Positions 1 through 9,837 of a DNA stretch of 64,000 nucleotides are shown in pieces. The stretch is taken from contig NZ_FOAG01000004.1 of the NCBI RefSeq assembly GCF_900109455.1, positions 186,001 to 250,000 of the forward strand. Reading direction: 5' to 3'. The notes below the pieces were generated by a model. It was not told the DNA's origin, searched no databases, and worked only from the letters and a program-made list of their open reading frames with translations. How positions within the stretch are numbered: the stretch's first letter is position 1; each line of letters begins with the position of its first letter. The stretch comes from Roseovarius azorensis. Lineage in GTDB: Bacteria > Pseudomonadota > Alphaproteobacteria > Rhodobacterales > Rhodobacteraceae. The position numbers and the translations under genes are program-made.

Positions 1-261
1 GCGATTTTCCGCAGAGGCGAAATACCAGACTGCACCGTTCCATTCCAGCGCATGTGTCGGGCTGCCCGCCACCGGGCGTCCCTGGGTGAAATAGGCCACC
101 GGATCGGTGCCCCGGATCGCCACGCCGTCCTTGGCAAAAACCGGCACGGCGGCCAGTTCCTCGAACCCACCCAGAAGCCGCTGCCCGGCATAGGCTGCCA
201 GGGCGCCCGCGCCGACCAGACCGGTCGTCAGAATGACCTTTCGTCTTGTGAAAAATCCCAT
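1..261 (-). CDS. YHS domain-containing protein, N-terminal part only (gene runs off the window)
   Basis: The minus-strand frame opens with ATG at 261-259 and is still open at base 1, giving 87 codons. It starts MGFFTRRKVILTTG, followed by a short hydrophobic stretch ending near AAYAGQ, which looks like a signal peptide or membrane anchor. From about residue 42 the sequence (VFAKDGVAIRGTDPVAYF, then WNGAVWYF) has the layout of a YHS domain, a small metal-associated fold common in secreted proteobacterial proteins. The C-terminal half of the domain is outside the window. The role is not known. Reading frame and domain are clear; function cannot be stated. Confidence 0.72.
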   Translation of the reverse strand, partial: MGFFTRRKVILTTGLVGAGALAAYAGQRLLGGFEELAAVPVFAKDGVAIRGTDPVAYFTQGRPVAGSPTHALEWNGAVWYFASAENR

Positions 262-418
262 ATCAAATCTCCTGCACCGCTTTGGACATGATCTATGTCG
301 GTGCCCGTCACATCCAAATCACAAAACCGCCGGGCCTCTGTCATCGTCCGGCCTTCCATTGCCTTTGCGGCAGGAATACCCCTAAAAGGCCCGCAAAACC
401 AACCAAGGACCATCCGCC

Positions 419-898
419 ATGCCCGACCCCGTGCCGTTTTTCTCTGCCTTTCACAGTGTCGAAGAGGGTTGGATCGACTTTAACGGCCACATGAACATGG
501 GGTATTATACCGTGCTGCTGGACCGCTGCGCCGATGAGGCCTTTGCCGAAATGGGCTTTGGCCCCGAATATGTGGCGGCGCGCAACCACACCACCTTTAC
601 CGCCGAATTTCATGTCCGCTACCTGCGCGAACTCAAACTTGGCGACCGGGTGCGCAGTTCGTTTCACCTGCTCGACCATGACGCCAAACGGTTTCATTCG
701 TTTCAGGAGCTGTATCACGAGGATGGCTGGCTGGCGGCCACCGGCGAAGGCATGACCCTGCATGTGGATCTGAGCGGACCGCGCGTGGTGGCGATGCCTG
801 CCGATGTGCTGAGCCGCGTGCGCAGCATGGCCGCCGCCCACGCCCGCCTGCCGCGCCCCGAAGGTGTCGGCAGCCGCATTGGTATTCGTCGCGCGTAG
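419..898 (+). CDS. Acyl-CoA thioesterase of the 4HBT (hot-dog) family
   Basis: 159 residues, the usual size of a single hot-dog domain. The motif IDFNGHMNMGYY at about residues 19-30 is the catalytic and helix-start region of 4HBT thioesterases, where Asp and Asn sit near the thioester. The later stretch RYLRELKLGDRVRSS is the typical second strand pair. The family hydrolyses acyl-CoA thioesters in the cytoplasm. Related Roseobacter proteins are often annotated as carnitine-associated thioesterases, but nothing here fixes the substrate. The gene stands alone, convergent with the desaturase downstream and divergent from the YHS gene. Confidence 0.8.
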   Translation: MPDPVPFFSAFHSVEEGWIDFNGHMNMGYYTVLLDRCADEAFAEMGFGPEYVAARNHTTFTAEFHVRYLRELKLGDRVRSSFHLLDHDAKRFHSFQELYHEDGWLAATGEGMTLHVDLSGPRVVAMPADVLSRVRSMAAAHARLPRPEGVGSRIGIRRA

Positions 899-931
899 GC
901 CGGCGTTCACCCGGAATCGCAGGGCGCCTTG

Positions 932-1957
932 CTACGCCAGCCTGCGCGCCTGAGCGAAGGACAATAGCCGCCTGCCCTCTTCGTCCCACAGATGCAACCG
1001 TGCACTCGCAAGGCTCTGGCGGATGGTCATCCGGTTGCTTTCCGCCAGTTGCGCATGATCGCGCAGCACCTCCGGCAGGCGGTAGAACGGAATACGGCTA
1101 TAGAGATGATGGACATGGTGAATGCCGATATTGGCGCTGATCCATTGCAGCACCGCTGGCAGGACGTAATGCGAGCTGCCATGCAGCGCGGCCTCGTGCA
1201 ATTGCCAATCCTCCTCGGACGTCCAATGCGTTGTCTCGAACTGGTGCTGCACGTAAAACAGCCAGACCCCTGCCGTCGCGGCCAGCAGGGTAGATGGCAG
1301 AAAGATCAGCAAGATCGGCATCCAGCCGCCGAAAAACCCGATCACCGCCAGCGCGGCGAGGATTGCGGCATTCGTGGCCATTGCGCTGACCCAGTATCTG
1401 AGGTGCCCCATCAGCCCCAGAGGAATCCGGTTCTGCAACAGAAAGAGATAGCCCGGCCCCAGCCCGAACAGAACCACCGGATTTCGGTAAAGCCGGTAGA
1501 TCAGGCGCCCAAAGGGCGAGAGCGCGTTATACTCGGCCACGGTCAGCGTGGTGACATCGCCGATCCCGCGCTGATCGAGATTGCCCGCCGCGCTGTGGTG
1601 GATCGAATGCGACCGCCGCCACACGTCATAGGGGGTGAGCGTGACCACGCCCAGAACCCGGCCCAGCCAGTCGCTGAACGTCCGATTCCTGAAAAACGCC
1701 CCATGCCCGCAATCGTGCTGAATGGCGAAGAGCCGCAGCAGAAAGCCCGCATTGACCAGTGACAGCGCCAGAGTCAGCCAGTGGCTGACCGAGAGCGACC
1801 ACCAGGCCAACCCCCAGACCAGCACAAACGGGCCGACCGTTACCGCCAGTTCGAAAACGCTGCGCGCTGTATCGGGGTCGCGGTAGCCGGACAGGACTTT
1901 CACCCAGTCGCGCGGAGCGACGGGTCGGGGCCGTGAGGCATCGGAAATGTCGGACAT
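932..1957 (-). CDS. Membrane fatty acid desaturase
   Basis: 341 residues with several hydrophobic segments and the three histidine clusters of membrane di-iron desaturases: HDCGH at 81-85, HSIHH at 117-121, and HVHHL near residue 275. Together these bind the two catalytic irons that insert a double bond into an acyl chain at the inner membrane. The spacing of box 1 to box 2 and the long gap to box 3 fit the FA_desaturase family. The substrate could be phospholipid acyl chains or an acyl-lipid precursor. It is a single gene, divergent from the Dpp-type ABC operon across about 395 bases. Confidence 0.85.
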   Translation of the reverse strand: MSDISDASRPRPVAPRDWVKVLSGYRDPDTARSVFELAVTVGPFVLVWGLAWWSLSVSHWLTLALSLVNAGFLLRLFAIQHDCGHGAFFRNRTFSDWLGRVLGVVTLTPYDVWRRSHSIHHSAAGNLDQRGIGDVTTLTVAEYNALSPFGRLIYRLYRNPVVLFGLGPGYLFLLQNRIPLGLMGHLRYWVSAMATNAAILAALAVIGFFGGWMPILLIFLPSTLLAATAGVWLFYVQHQFETTHWTSEEDWQLHEAALHGSSHYVLPAVLQWISANIGIHHVHHLYSRIPFYRLPEVLRDHAQLAESNRMTIRQSLASARLHLWDEEGRRLLSFAQARRLA

Positions 1958-2352
1958 GCACCTGCTTTGCCATGGTTGTCGATAGCCTGCATAAACGAAT
2001 GCGCTGATGGAGCAATGAATAACAACCAGTCGGGTTCATTCAATATCGGATCGCCGCGATTCAACTCCTGTGTCTTGCGTTTCGGGAGCCGTCCGGCGCT
2101 GACACGCAGACATGATCACCGGGCAGCGCCAACCTCACGCAATCGTGATCGACGGATCGGACAGCGTGGCCGACTCTGACCCGCCGGAGTGCCTGCGAAC
2201 TACAGGAATCATGTCAGATCGCAGATCAAATCCACATCGCCATTGTTCCCGTCAGACCCGGCAAGAAACGCTCGACGCACGGCGCGCGACTGGTCTAGGC
2301 TGGCGTCACGCTCACGGACTGCTCCACGTCCTGTTTCGGGGGAACAGGTTTC
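1958..2352. other. Intergenic region between desaturase and ABC operon, no gene seen
   Basis: 395 bases separate two divergently transcribed genes, so both promoters must lie here. A short inverted repeat, AATGAA and TTCATT, flanks about 15 bases near 2015-2043. A GGGGGAACAGG ribosome-binding region precedes the ATG at 2353. No convincing small gene, RNA or remnant of the missing substrate-binding protein is visible. Confidence 0.5.
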
Positions 2353-3312
2353 ATGCTTGCACTGATTTTCAGGCGCCTGGCGCTTGGCCTGATCACCGTC
2401 TGGCTGGTCTCTGCGATCATCTTTCTGGGCGTCGAGGCGCTTCCGGGGGATGCCTGCACCGCCATTCTGGAGCGAGACGCGCATGGCGAAGCCCTGGAAA
2501 AATGCCGGGCGGCCATGGGGCTGAACACGCCTGCCCTGCCACGATACATTGCCTGGGCAACCGGGATCCTGCAGGGCGATTTCGGCCTCACCGCCAGCGG
2601 TCAGGAACATATCTCCGAGCTGGTCGGCTATCGCGTGCGCAACTCTCTTTTGCTGGCCGCAGGCGCGCTGAGCGTCGGGATTCCGTTGTCCATCCTGCTC
2701 GGAACCATGGCCGGGCTGTGGCGTGACCGCTGGATCGACATTCTGTTTTCGACCGGCGCGATCCTTGCCATGACCATCCCCGAATTTGTCTCCGCCACCG
2801 TCCTGATCCTGATCTTTGCGATCTGGCTGGGCTGGGTTCCGGCCATCGTTCTGACCCCGGCCGATGCCCGGCCTCTTGAATTCTTCCCGGAGTTCATCCT
2901 GGCCTCGACGGTCCTGACGCTGTTGATGATCGCGCATATCATGCGCATGGTCCGGTCCTCGGTGATCGACGTGATGGCCAGCGACTATGTGCAGATGGCG
3001 ACGCTCAAGGGCGTGCCCTATTGGCGGATCGTGTTCCGTCACGCCCTGCCCAATGCGCTGTTGCCCGCGATCAACGTGATCGCGCTGACTGTCGCGTGGC
3101 TGATGGGGGGGGTGGTGGTGGTCGAGGTGGTATTCAACTATCCGGGGCTTGGCAGGCTGCTGGTGGACGCCATATCGGGCCGCGACCTGCCGGTGGTGCA
3201 GGCGATCACCATGATCGTTGCGGCCACCTATGTCGGTGTCAACCTCGTCGCTGATATCCTGAGCCTCTTGCTCAATCCTCGCCTGCGCAGCCATCAGATG
3301 AGGTCACGATGA
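2353..3312 (+). CDS. Dipeptide/oligopeptide-type ABC transporter permease (DppB-like)
   Basis: 319 residues. It begins with the MLALIFRRLALGLITVW helix typical of DppB/OppB proteins, then a periplasmic stretch with two Cys, then five membrane segments. The coupling-helix region is seen around DYVQMATLKGVPYWRIVFRHALPNA, the binding-protein-dependent permease signature. It forms the inner-membrane channel with the second permease. A strong Shine-Dalgarno (GGGGGAACAGG) supports the ATG. It overlaps the next gene by four bases (ATGA), so the operon is translationally coupled. No substrate-binding protein gene is next to it, so the substrate (peptide, nickel, sugar or other) cannot be given. Confidence 0.88.
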   Translation: MLALIFRRLALGLITVWLVSAIIFLGVEALPGDACTAILERDAHGEALEKCRAAMGLNTPALPRYIAWATGILQGDFGLTASGQEHISELVGYRVRNSLLLAAGALSVGIPLSILLGTMAGLWRDRWIDILFSTGAILAMTIPEFVSATVLILIFAIWLGWVPAIVLTPADARPLEFFPEFILASTVLTLLMIAHIMRMVRSSVIDVMASDYVQMATLKGVPYWRIVFRHALPNALLPAINVIALTVAWLMGGVVVVEVVFNYPGLGRLLVDAISGRDLPVVQAITMIVAATYVGVNLVADILSLLLNPRLRSHQMRSR

Positions 3313-4184
3313 GCGCCGCCACACCTGGCCTGTCTGTCCGCGCCGCAAACGTCCTGCGCGACGTGCTGGCGCGCCCCTCGGGCGCGGTCGGCCTGACGCT
3401 CGTTGCCCTTCATCTCGTGATCGCTCTCGTCAGCCCATGGATCGTTCCATTCGATTACAAGGCGATGAACGCCGCGATGACCCTGGCGGGCCCGTCGGAC
3501 CTGCACTGGCTGGGAACCGATCATCTGGGACGCGACGTATTGAGCAGGGTGCTTCTGGGAGGACGCGAGGCGCTGGTCGTCACCGGCATCGCCACGCCCG
3601 TCGCAATGCTCTGGGGCGGGCTCCTGGGGGTCTTTCTCGGCCTCCGGGGCGGCTGGACGGACGAGATCCTGATGCGGCTCGTAGACGCCTTTCTCGCGCT
3701 GCCCGGCATCCTGCCGCTCCTGGTGCTGATCACCGTCTTTGGCAGCGGCGGCGCGGTGCTGATGCCGACGCTGGCGTTCTTCTTCGGCATTCCGGTGATC
3801 CGCGTCGCGCGTGCGGCGGCGCATGAGGTCGTGGCGCGCGATTTCATCTCTGCCGCGCGGGCGCGCGGACATCGCCCGTTCGACATCGTGCGCCGCGAGA
3901 TCATGCCGAATGTCACCGATACGCTGCTGGTCGAGGGCGCGATGCGCTGGTCCTGGATGCTGCTGGGCTTTTCCGCGCTCTCGTTTCTGGGCTTTGGCGT
4001 GGCCCCGCCGCGCCCTGATTGGGGGCTGATGGTGTCGGATGCGCGGGTCTACATGTCGCTGGCGCCCTGGGGTGTGATCGCGCCCGTGATTGCCCTTTCG
4101 ACCCTGATCATCGGGATCAACCTGACCGCCGACGCGCTGGCCAAGACCCTCGGCCTTGATCAGGGCAGAAAGGCGGTGGTCTGA
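3309..4184 (+). CDS. Dipeptide/oligopeptide-type ABC transporter permease (DppC-like)
   Basis: 291 residues. The sequence LHWLGTDHLGRDVLSR near residues 61-76 is the hallmark of DppC/OppC permeases, followed by five hydrophobic helices. The coupling helix lies around DFISAARARGHRPFDIV. It pairs with the upstream DppB-like permease. The start ATG overlaps the previous stop (ATGA), and the next gene begins two bases after its own stop. The assignment to the family is firm; the transported compound is unknown. Confidence 0.88.
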   Translation: MSAATPGLSVRAANVLRDVLARPSGAVGLTLVALHLVIALVSPWIVPFDYKAMNAAMTLAGPSDLHWLGTDHLGRDVLSRVLLGGREALVVTGIATPVAMLWGGLLGVFLGLRGGWTDEILMRLVDAFLALPGILPLLVLITVFGSGGAVLMPTLAFFFGIPVIRVARAAAHEVVARDFISAARARGHRPFDIVRREIMPNVTDTLLVEGAMRWSWMLLGFSALSFLGFGVAPPRPDWGLMVSDARVYMSLAPWGVIAPVIALSTLIIGINLTADALAKTLGLDQGRKAVV

Positions 4185-4185
4185 C

Positions 4186-6210
4186 ATGGCAGGCCCGCCG
4201 CTGATCGACATTCGCAAGCTGTGCATCGGATTCAGGGGGCGGGCCGGCACGATGCTGCCCGTCCTGCACGAGATCGACCTGACCGTCTGCCGCGGTCAAA
4301 GCCTGGGTCTTGTCGGCGAGAGCGGCTCGGGCAAGAGCACGCTGGCGCTGGCGGCGATGGGCTATCTCAAACACGGGCTGCAAAAGCTGTCGGGCGAGGT
4401 GATCCATGACGGCGCCGACATCTTTGCCCGCAGCGCGAGCGAACTGGAGAAGATTCGCGGCGGCAGGCTGGGCCTCATCCCGCAGAATTCCGGGCAGGCG
4501 CTGACACCCACGCTGCGCATCGGGCAACAGATCCACGAGGCGCTGCACCTGCATTGCGCCCTGCCCGAGGGCGAACACGAGGCGCGCGCCATTGATCTGC
4601 TGGCGCAGGTGCGGCTGCCCGATCCGCAGGCCATCCTGCGGCGTTATCCGCATGAGTTGTCGGGCGGACAGCAACAGCGCGTGGCGATCGCCATGGCGCT
4701 GGCGGGCGAACCGGATGCGCTCTTGCTCGACGAGCCGACCACCGGACTGGACGTAACGACACAGGCGCATATCCTGGAGCTGCTGCGGGATCTGGCCGCC
4801 GCGCGAAACATGGCCACGGTCTATGTCAGCCATGATCTGGGCGTCATCGCGCGGGTCTGTGACCGGGTGCAGGTACTCTATGGCGGCGAAACCATGCTGA
4901 CCGGACCGACAGCCGAGGTGCTGCGCGACCCGGCGCATCCCTATGCGCGGGGGCTTCTGGCCTCGATCCCGCGTCTTAGTGACCGAACGCTGCCGCGCGC
5001 ACTGGAGGGACGGCCACCGCCGCCCGGCCAGCGCCGTCGCGGCTGCGCCTTTGCCGCGCGCTGCGGTCTGGCGACCGAAACCTGTCACGCAGAACGTCCG
5101 CCGATGATTGCCGGGGCGGGCGCGCAGAACACACGCTGTTTCTATCCGGACCGGGTGGCGGGCATGGATGCCGGGGGGGGCGGCGCGGTGCCGGGCCACG
5201 GCGCATCGGACGGCCCCGCTGCGCTGAGGCTCGCCGATGTGGCGGTCCGCTATGACCGGCCCGGCCTTCTGGCGCGTCTGCGCCGCGTCCCGCGCAATCC
5301 CGCCACGGTAGAGGGAATCAGCCTGCACCTCCGCCGGGGCGAGACGCTGGGAATGGTCGGCGAATCCGGCAGCGGCAAATCAACCATCCTCAAGACCATT
5401 GCGGGGCTGATGTCCCCGGCGGAGGGGCGGATCGCGCTGGGTGACGGCAGCCTGCTCAATGCCACTGTGGAACAACGCCGCCCGGATCAGTTGCGGCGCA
5501 TCCAGATGGTATTTCAGAACCCCGATGACAGCCTCAACCCGCGTCAGACAGTGGCCGAAATCCTGTCGCAGCCGCTACGCCTCTATTTCGGGCTGCGCGG
5601 CAAGGCGCTGCAGGGTCGCAGCGTGGAGTTGCTCGAAACCGTACGGCTGGGCGCGCATTACCTCGACCGGCGTCCCGGTCAGCTGTCGGGTGGCGAGAAA
5701 CAGCGCGTGGCGGTGGCGCGTGCCTTTGCCGCCGGGCCGGAAATCGTGCTTTGTGACGAGATCACCTCGGCGCTCGATGTCTCGGTGCAGGCTGCGGTTC
5801 TGGAACTGCTAAACGATCTCAAGGGGCTGCACGGAACCGCCTTTATCTTTGTCAGCCATGACCTGACGATCGTGCGCGCGCTGTCGGACCGGGTGGCGGT
5901 ACTCTATCAGGGGCGGTTGTGCGAAATCGGCCCCACGGCGGCGGTCTACGGCGCCCCGTCGCATCCCTATACCGAGGTGCTGCTCAACGCGGTGCTCGAA
6001 CCTGACCCGGAGCACACGCCGCGCCTTCTGACCGAGGATGCCGCGGACCTTTCGCCACCTGCGCGCGGCTGCCCGTTCCAGCGGCGGTGCCCGGTCAAAT
6101 GCGGTCGGATCTGCGAGGTCGACGCGCCGCCCTGGCAGGAGACCGGCGATGGCCACGCCATCCGCTGCCACATTCCGCTGGCCGACCTGCCGCGCCGGAT
6201 CGCTGGCTGA
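4186..6210 (+). CDS. Fused double ATP-binding subunit of a Dpp/Opp-type ABC transporter (DppD-DppF fusion)
   Basis: 674 residues holding two complete ABC ATPase domains. Each has Walker [10 protein letters not shown] (about residues 44 and 393). Signature motifs are LSGGQQQR and LSGGEKQR. Walker B is [11 protein letters not shown] and [10 protein letters not shown]. Each half ends with a Cys-rich oligopeptide-family tail (GCAFAARC and GCPFQRRC). The single chain therefore replaces the usual DppD and DppF pair. I place the start at ATG 4186, two bases after the permease stop, rather than at a TTG 30 bases upstream that would overlap it. It energises the two permeases encoded just before. Confidence 0.9.
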   Translation: MAGPPLIDIRKLCIGFRGRAGTMLPVLHEIDLTVCRGQSLGLVGESGSGKSTLALAAMGYLKHGLQKLSGEVIHDGADIFARSASELEKIRGGRLGLIPQNSGQALTPTLRIGQQIHEALHLHCALPEGEHEARAIDLLAQVRLPDPQAILRRYPHELSGGQQQRVAIAMALAGEPDALLLDEPTTGLDVTTQAHILELLRDLAAARNMATVYVSHDLGVIARVCDRVQVLYGGETMLTGPTAEVLRDPAHPYARGLLASIPRLSDRTLPRALEGRPPPPGQRRRGCAFAARCGLATETCHAERPPMIAGAGAQNTRCFYPDRVAGMDAGGGGAVPGHGASDGPAALRLADVAVRYDRPGLLARLRRVPRNPATVEGISLHLRRGETLGMVGESGSGKSTILKTIAGLMSPAEGRIALGDGSLLNATVEQRRPDQLRRIQMVFQNPDDSLNPRQTVAEILSQPLRLYFGLRGKALQGRSVELLETVRLGAHYLDRRPGQLSGGEKQRVAVARAFAAGPEIVLCDEITSALDVSVQAAVLELLNDLKGLHGTAFIFVSHDLTIVRALSDRVAVLYQGRLCEIGPTAAVYGAPSHPYTEVLLNAVLEPDPEHTPRLLTEDAADLSPPARGCPFQRRCPVKCGRICEVDAPPWQETGDGHAIRCHIPLADLPRRIAG

Positions 6211-6266
6211 CATCAGCCCTTCATCGTTCTGAAAACACGCGGCTCCACGGACCGTCAACCCCCAAA

Positions 6267-6286
6267 GCCCCGCCTTTTGGCGGGGC
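6267..6286 (+). terminator. GC-rich hairpin after the Dpp-type ABC operon
   Basis: An eight-base perfect stem (GCCCCGCC with GGCGGGGC) closes a TTTT loop, 57 bases after the ATPase stop codon. There is no T-run after the stem on the plus strand, so it is at best a weak intrinsic terminator or an mRNA 3'-end stabiliser. Confidence 0.5.
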
Positions 6287-6450
6287 CCAGACTGCTGACA
6301 TGTCATCGGAGAGTGGTCATAACCCCTCCGGCTGCTCCCGGTGGCGGAGCCTCCCCGCACGCTTCACACCCACGACCTCGCGCCCTGTCATCAAGCGCAC
6401 GTGTCTGGACATGCGCCGCCCGTGCGTTAGGCTCCTGGGCGACACACCAG

Positions 6451-7185
6451 ATGGAGCACCCGTTGCGCGTCCTGCCCCTCGCCCTCGCCTTCGCGGCGCT
6501 TCCCCTCCTGCCTGGCCCCGCCCCGCAGGCCGCCACGGGCTGTTCGGCCGATGCGATGCTGGTGTTCGACGGCTCGGCCTCGATGGATGAGGTCGGCCAC
6601 GACCTGACCGCCCCCACAAGAATCATCGAGGCGCGGCGCGCTCTGGCCCAGGCGATGCCCGATATCGCGCCCTACCGGCGGATCGGCCTCATCACCTACG
6701 GGCCGGGCGGCAATCACGCCTGCTCGGGGATCACCTTGCGCTTCACACCCCGCCCCGATGCGGGCGACGCCGTGATTGCAGAGATAGAGACGCTCGATCC
6801 CGGCGGCCTCACCCCGCTCGCCGCCTCGGTCGGGGCCGCCGCCGAGGTGCTCGACTACCGCAGCCAGCCCGGCATCATCGTGCTGGTCACCGACGGCAAC
6901 GAGACCTGCGGCGGCACACCCTGCGCGCTCGGCGCGGCGCTGGCGGCAGAGGCGCGCGACCTGACCGTGCATGTCATCGGCTTCCGGGTGGTCTATGACC
7001 CGTTTTCGTGGAACAGCCCCGAGGCGCAGGACTATGACGGCCAGACGGTCGCGAAATGCCTCGCCGACCGCACCGGCGGCATGTTCGTCTCGACCCGGAC
7101 CATCGGCGAACTGGCCGCTGCCCTGCGCGAAACACTCGGCTGCCCGCTGATCGGCGGCCTGCCCGAAAAGGACCGCGCGGCCTGA
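6451..7185 (+). CDS. Secreted von Willebrand factor A (VWA) domain protein
   Basis: 244 residues starting at ATG 6451. A signal peptide is seen (MEHPLRVLPLALAFAALPLL, cleavage probably after PQAA). The metal-ion-dependent adhesion site motif DGSAS follows at about residues 41-45, with later TPLAAS and VTDGNE segments of the VWA fold. Four Cys probably form disulfides, two of them in ETCGGTPC. VWA domains bind protein or other ligands through a divalent cation. The frame stays open upstream to 6277, but those codons lack signal-peptide character, so I reject the longer form. It stands alone, convergent with pssA. The partner is unknown. Confidence 0.82.
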   Translation: MEHPLRVLPLALAFAALPLLPGPAPQAATGCSADAMLVFDGSASMDEVGHDLTAPTRIIEARRALAQAMPDIAPYRRIGLITYGPGGNHACSGITLRFTPRPDAGDAVIAEIETLDPGGLTPLAASVGAAAEVLDYRSQPGIIVLVTDGNETCGGTPCALGAALAAEARDLTVHVIGFRVVYDPFSWNSPEAQDYDGQTVAKCLADRTGGMFVSTRTIGELAAALRETLGCPLIGGLPEKDRAA

Positions 7186-7189
7186 CCGC

Positions 7190-7942
7190 TCAGCCGCGGC
7201 CCTCTTTTGGATGCCAGAAGATCATCGCCCACAAAACCACGCCGACATAGACCAGACACAGCACGATCAGCGCGGTCCAGGTGAATATCACCAGCGCCGC
7301 CGCGACACAGGCAAAGGCGAGCAGAAAGAATTTCACATTCTCGCGCGAAATTCTGGTCTGCTTGAACGACCAGACCGGCACGGGCGAGATCATCAACAGG
7401 CCCACCGCCGCCATGTAGAGCCCGATCACCAGCGCCGGCGGCTTTGTCATCCCCGGAATGGCGAAGGTCACGAACATCGGCAGCATCGCCAGCAGCGCCC
7501 CGGCGGGCGAGGGCAGGCCCTCGAAATAAGCCCCCGATCCGCCCTTGACCCCGCTCTTGCTGCTGACATTGAACCGCGCCAGCCGCATCACGCAGCACAC
7601 GGCAAAGAACAGCACCGCGATCCAGCCCGCGTGCCGCGTCTCCTGCAGCCCCCAGTAATAGATGACCAGCGGCGCCGCGACGCCGAAATTCAGGAAATCC
7701 GCCAGCGAATCAAGTTCCGCCCCCATCGCGCTCGAACTGCGGAGCAGGCGGGCAATCCGCCCGTCCAGCCCGTCCAGCACGCCCGCGATGAGCAACAGTT
7801 GCACCGCGCGCACATAATCGCCCTGCACCCCCATCCGGATCGCGGTGACGCCTGCACAGATCGCCGCCACGGTCAGCATGTTGGGCAATAACTGCGCCAG
7901 CGTGACCTCCTTGCGCGGGTTGAGATCGGGATCCTCCATCAC
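7190..7942 (-). CDS. pssA: CDP-diacylglycerol-serine O-phosphatidyltransferase
   Basis: 250 residues. The CDP-alcohol phosphotransferase motif is complete: D60-G61, R65, G74, D78 and D82 within DGRIARLLR and GAELDSLAD. Six to eight hydrophobic helices follow. The enzyme joins CDP-diacylglycerol and serine to give phosphatidylserine at the inner membrane. It overlaps the upstream psd gene by four bases (ATGA), so the two steps to phosphatidylethanolamine are made from one transcript. The family has a soluble E. coli type and this membrane type; this is the membrane type. Confidence 0.92.
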   Translation of the reverse strand: MMEDPDLNPRKEVTLAQLLPNMLTVAAICAGVTAIRMGVQGDYVRAVQLLLIAGVLDGLDGRIARLLRSSSAMGAELDSLADFLNFGVAAPLVIYYWGLQETRHAGWIAVLFFAVCCVMRLARFNVSSKSGVKGGSGAYFEGLPSPAGALLAMLPMFVTFAIPGMTKPPALVIGLYMAAVGLLMISPVPVWSFKQTRISRENVKFFLLAFACVAAALVIFTWTALIVLCLVYVGVVLWAMIFWHPKEGRG

Positions 7943-8601
7943 CGGCCCAACTCCGCGATCACCGTCTCGCCCGCCACCATGGTCTGCCCCACCCGCACCT
8001 GCGGCACGACGCCTTCGGGCAGATAGACATCAAGCCGCGAACCGAACCGGATCAGCCCGAACCGCTCGCCACGCGCCAGCACCGCACCCCCGGCGACAAA
8101 GCAGATGATGCGCCGCGCCACCAGCCCCGCGATCTGCACCACCGCCAGCGGGCGGCCATCCTCCATCTCGATCACCACGCCGTTGCGCTCGTTGTCGTCG
8201 CTCGCCTTGTCGAGCGAGGCATTGAGAAACTTGCCGGGCCGGTAGGCCACCCGCACCACCCGCCCCGCCACCGGCGCGCGGTTCACATGGCAGTTGAACA
8301 CGCTCATGAACACGCTGACGCGGGTGAGCGGGGTGTCCGGCAGGCCAAGCTCGGCAGGCGGCACCGCAGACTCGATCAACGAGACCATGCCATCCGCCGG
8401 GCTCACGATCAGACCGGGACGCTCGGGCGTCACGCGCTCGGGGTCGCGAAAGAAATAGTAGCACCAGACGGTGAGACCGACGCCGATCCATCCCAGCACG
8501 TCCCAGACCAGAAACAGCACCAGCGTGACAGCGGCAAAGATCGCCACGAACCTGCGCCCCTCGGGGTGCATCGGCTTGATGAATGTCTCATGCATCTTCA
8601 T
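7939..8601 (-). CDS. psd: Phosphatidylserine decarboxylase proenzyme
   Basis: 220 residues, the short bacterial Psd type, with an N-terminal membrane segment (about residues 18-50). The autocleavage site is the Gly187-Ser188 pair in [11 protein letters not shown]. In this family the Ser becomes the pyruvoyl cofactor of the alpha chain. The VNRAPVAG segment is also conserved. It decarboxylates phosphatidylserine to phosphatidylethanolamine and is coupled to pssA downstream. The start MKMHETF follows a GGAG-like site (in the upstream GCAGGAGCC), about 13 bases before the ATG. Confidence 0.92.
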   Translation of the reverse strand: MKMHETFIKPMHPEGRRFVAIFAAVTLVLFLVWDVLGWIGVGLTVWCYYFFRDPERVTPERPGLIVSPADGMVSLIESAVPPAELGLPDTPLTRVSVFMSVFNCHVNRAPVAGRVVRVAYRPGKFLNASLDKASDDNERNGVVIEMEDGRPLAVVQIAGLVARRIICFVAGGAVLARGERFGLIRFGSRLDVYLPEGVVPQVRVGQTMVAGETVIAELGR

Positions 8602-8898
8602 GCGGGCAGGCTCCTGCGGCGGTATGGATCACCCGCTACCGCCTAAGCCGGTTGGTCTTGAGATGCAAGGCAATCGCCATGCTGACAGAAAGTCGGGGCG
8701 GGTCAGGTGTGACAGCAACACTGATCAAAATGTGAGGAGCCGCGCGATCGCTGGGCCGGGGACTGGCGATGAAACGGCGGAAACTGCCACTTTATGCCGG
8801 CACAGCCCGCATAACTTCACAGCGTTGCGCTACATCTCATCCCTTCGCATAGCATCCCCCCATTCCCTTTCCTCCCCGCCCATGCCAATCTCGCCCCC

Positions 8899-9837
8899 AT
8901 GAGCACCTCCATCACCTCCCCCAATGGCACCCCGACCAGCCGCTTTGCCTTCGGCACGATGCAATTCGGCGACGGCGCGGACAAAGCCGCCTCGCGCGCC
9001 ATGTTCGAGGCCTGCCTCGCGGCGGGCATCACCCATTTCGACACCGCCCATTTCTATACCGATGGCACCGCGGAAACCCTGCTTGGGGAATTCGCAGCCC
9101 CCCATCGCGACCGGCTGACCATCGCCACCAAGGCGGGCTATACCGGCGGCGCGGGGCGCGCGAACCTCCTCGCGCAGTTCGACCTCTCGCGCCGGCGCCT
9201 CGGCATGGATGCGGTCGAGATCCTCTATCTGCACCGGTTTGACCCCGACACACCCCTTGAGGAGACGATGGAGACCTTCGCCGATCTGCGCGCGCGCGGC
9301 CTGATCGGCCATGTCGGCCTGTCGAATTTCGCCGCCTGGCAGGTGATGAAGGCCACCTGCATCGCCGCACGCTTCGATCTGCCCGTCTCGATCCTGCAAC
9401 CGATGTTCAGCCTCATCAAACGGCAGGCCGAGGTGGAGATTCTGCCCATGGCCCATTCCGAGGGCATGACCGTGGCCAGCTATTCGCCGCTCGCGGGCGG
9501 CCTGCTGACCGGCAAATACGCACGCGGCGAGACCGGACGGCTGACCGGCAACGAACGCTACGCCATCCGCTACGGTCAGGACTGGATGCACCGCGCGGCG
9601 CAGGAACTGAGCGCCATCGCCGCAGAGCTTGGCACCGATCCCGCGACGCTCGCCGTGGCATGGGTCGCGCATCATCCCATGGCCCCTGTCCCGATCATCT
9701 CGGGGCGCTCCGCCGAACAACTCGCCCCGTCGCTGGCCGCCATAGGGTTCGACATGGACGCCGCCCTCCATGCCCGCCTGTCGGCCCTGACCCCGGCACC
9801 GCCCCCCGCCACCGACCGCACCGAAGAGGCCACATGA
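8899..9837 (+). CDS. Aldo/keto reductase
   Basis: 312 residues with the (beta/alpha)8 aldo/keto reductase pattern. The catalytic tetrad is visible as Asp and Tyr in FDTAHFYT, Lys in IATKAGYTG and His in LYLHRFD. The NADPH-binding end (PIISGRSAEQL) is near residues 275-285. It reduces carbonyl compounds to alcohols in the cytoplasm; the substrate is not inferable. It overlaps the following methyltransferase gene by four bases (ATGA). The start has no good Shine-Dalgarno, only a C-rich leader. Confidence 0.87.
   Translation: MSTSITSPNGTPTSRFAFGTMQFGDGADKAASRAMFEACLAAGITHFDTAHFYTDGTAETLLGEFAAPHRDRLTIATKAGYTGGAGRANLLAQFDLSRRRLGMDAVEILYLHRFDPDTPLEETMETFADLRARGLIGHVGLSNFAAWQVMKATCIAARFDLPVSILQPMFSLIKRQAEVEILPMAHSEGMTVASYSPLAGGLLTGKYARGETGRLTGNERYAIRYGQDWMHRAAQELSAIAAELGTDPATLAVAWVAHHPMAPVPIISGRSAEQLAPSLAAIGFDMDAALHARLSALTPAPPPATDRTEEAT

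Noticed and set aside
4156-4185. Upstream TTG start for the fused ATPase
   Set aside because: It would overlap the permease by 29 bases; the ATG at 4186 gives the usual spacing.
6277-6450. Extended N terminus of the VWA protein
   Set aside because: The extra residues are rich in Pro, Arg and Ser with no signal-peptide form, while the ATG at 6451 starts a clear signal peptide.
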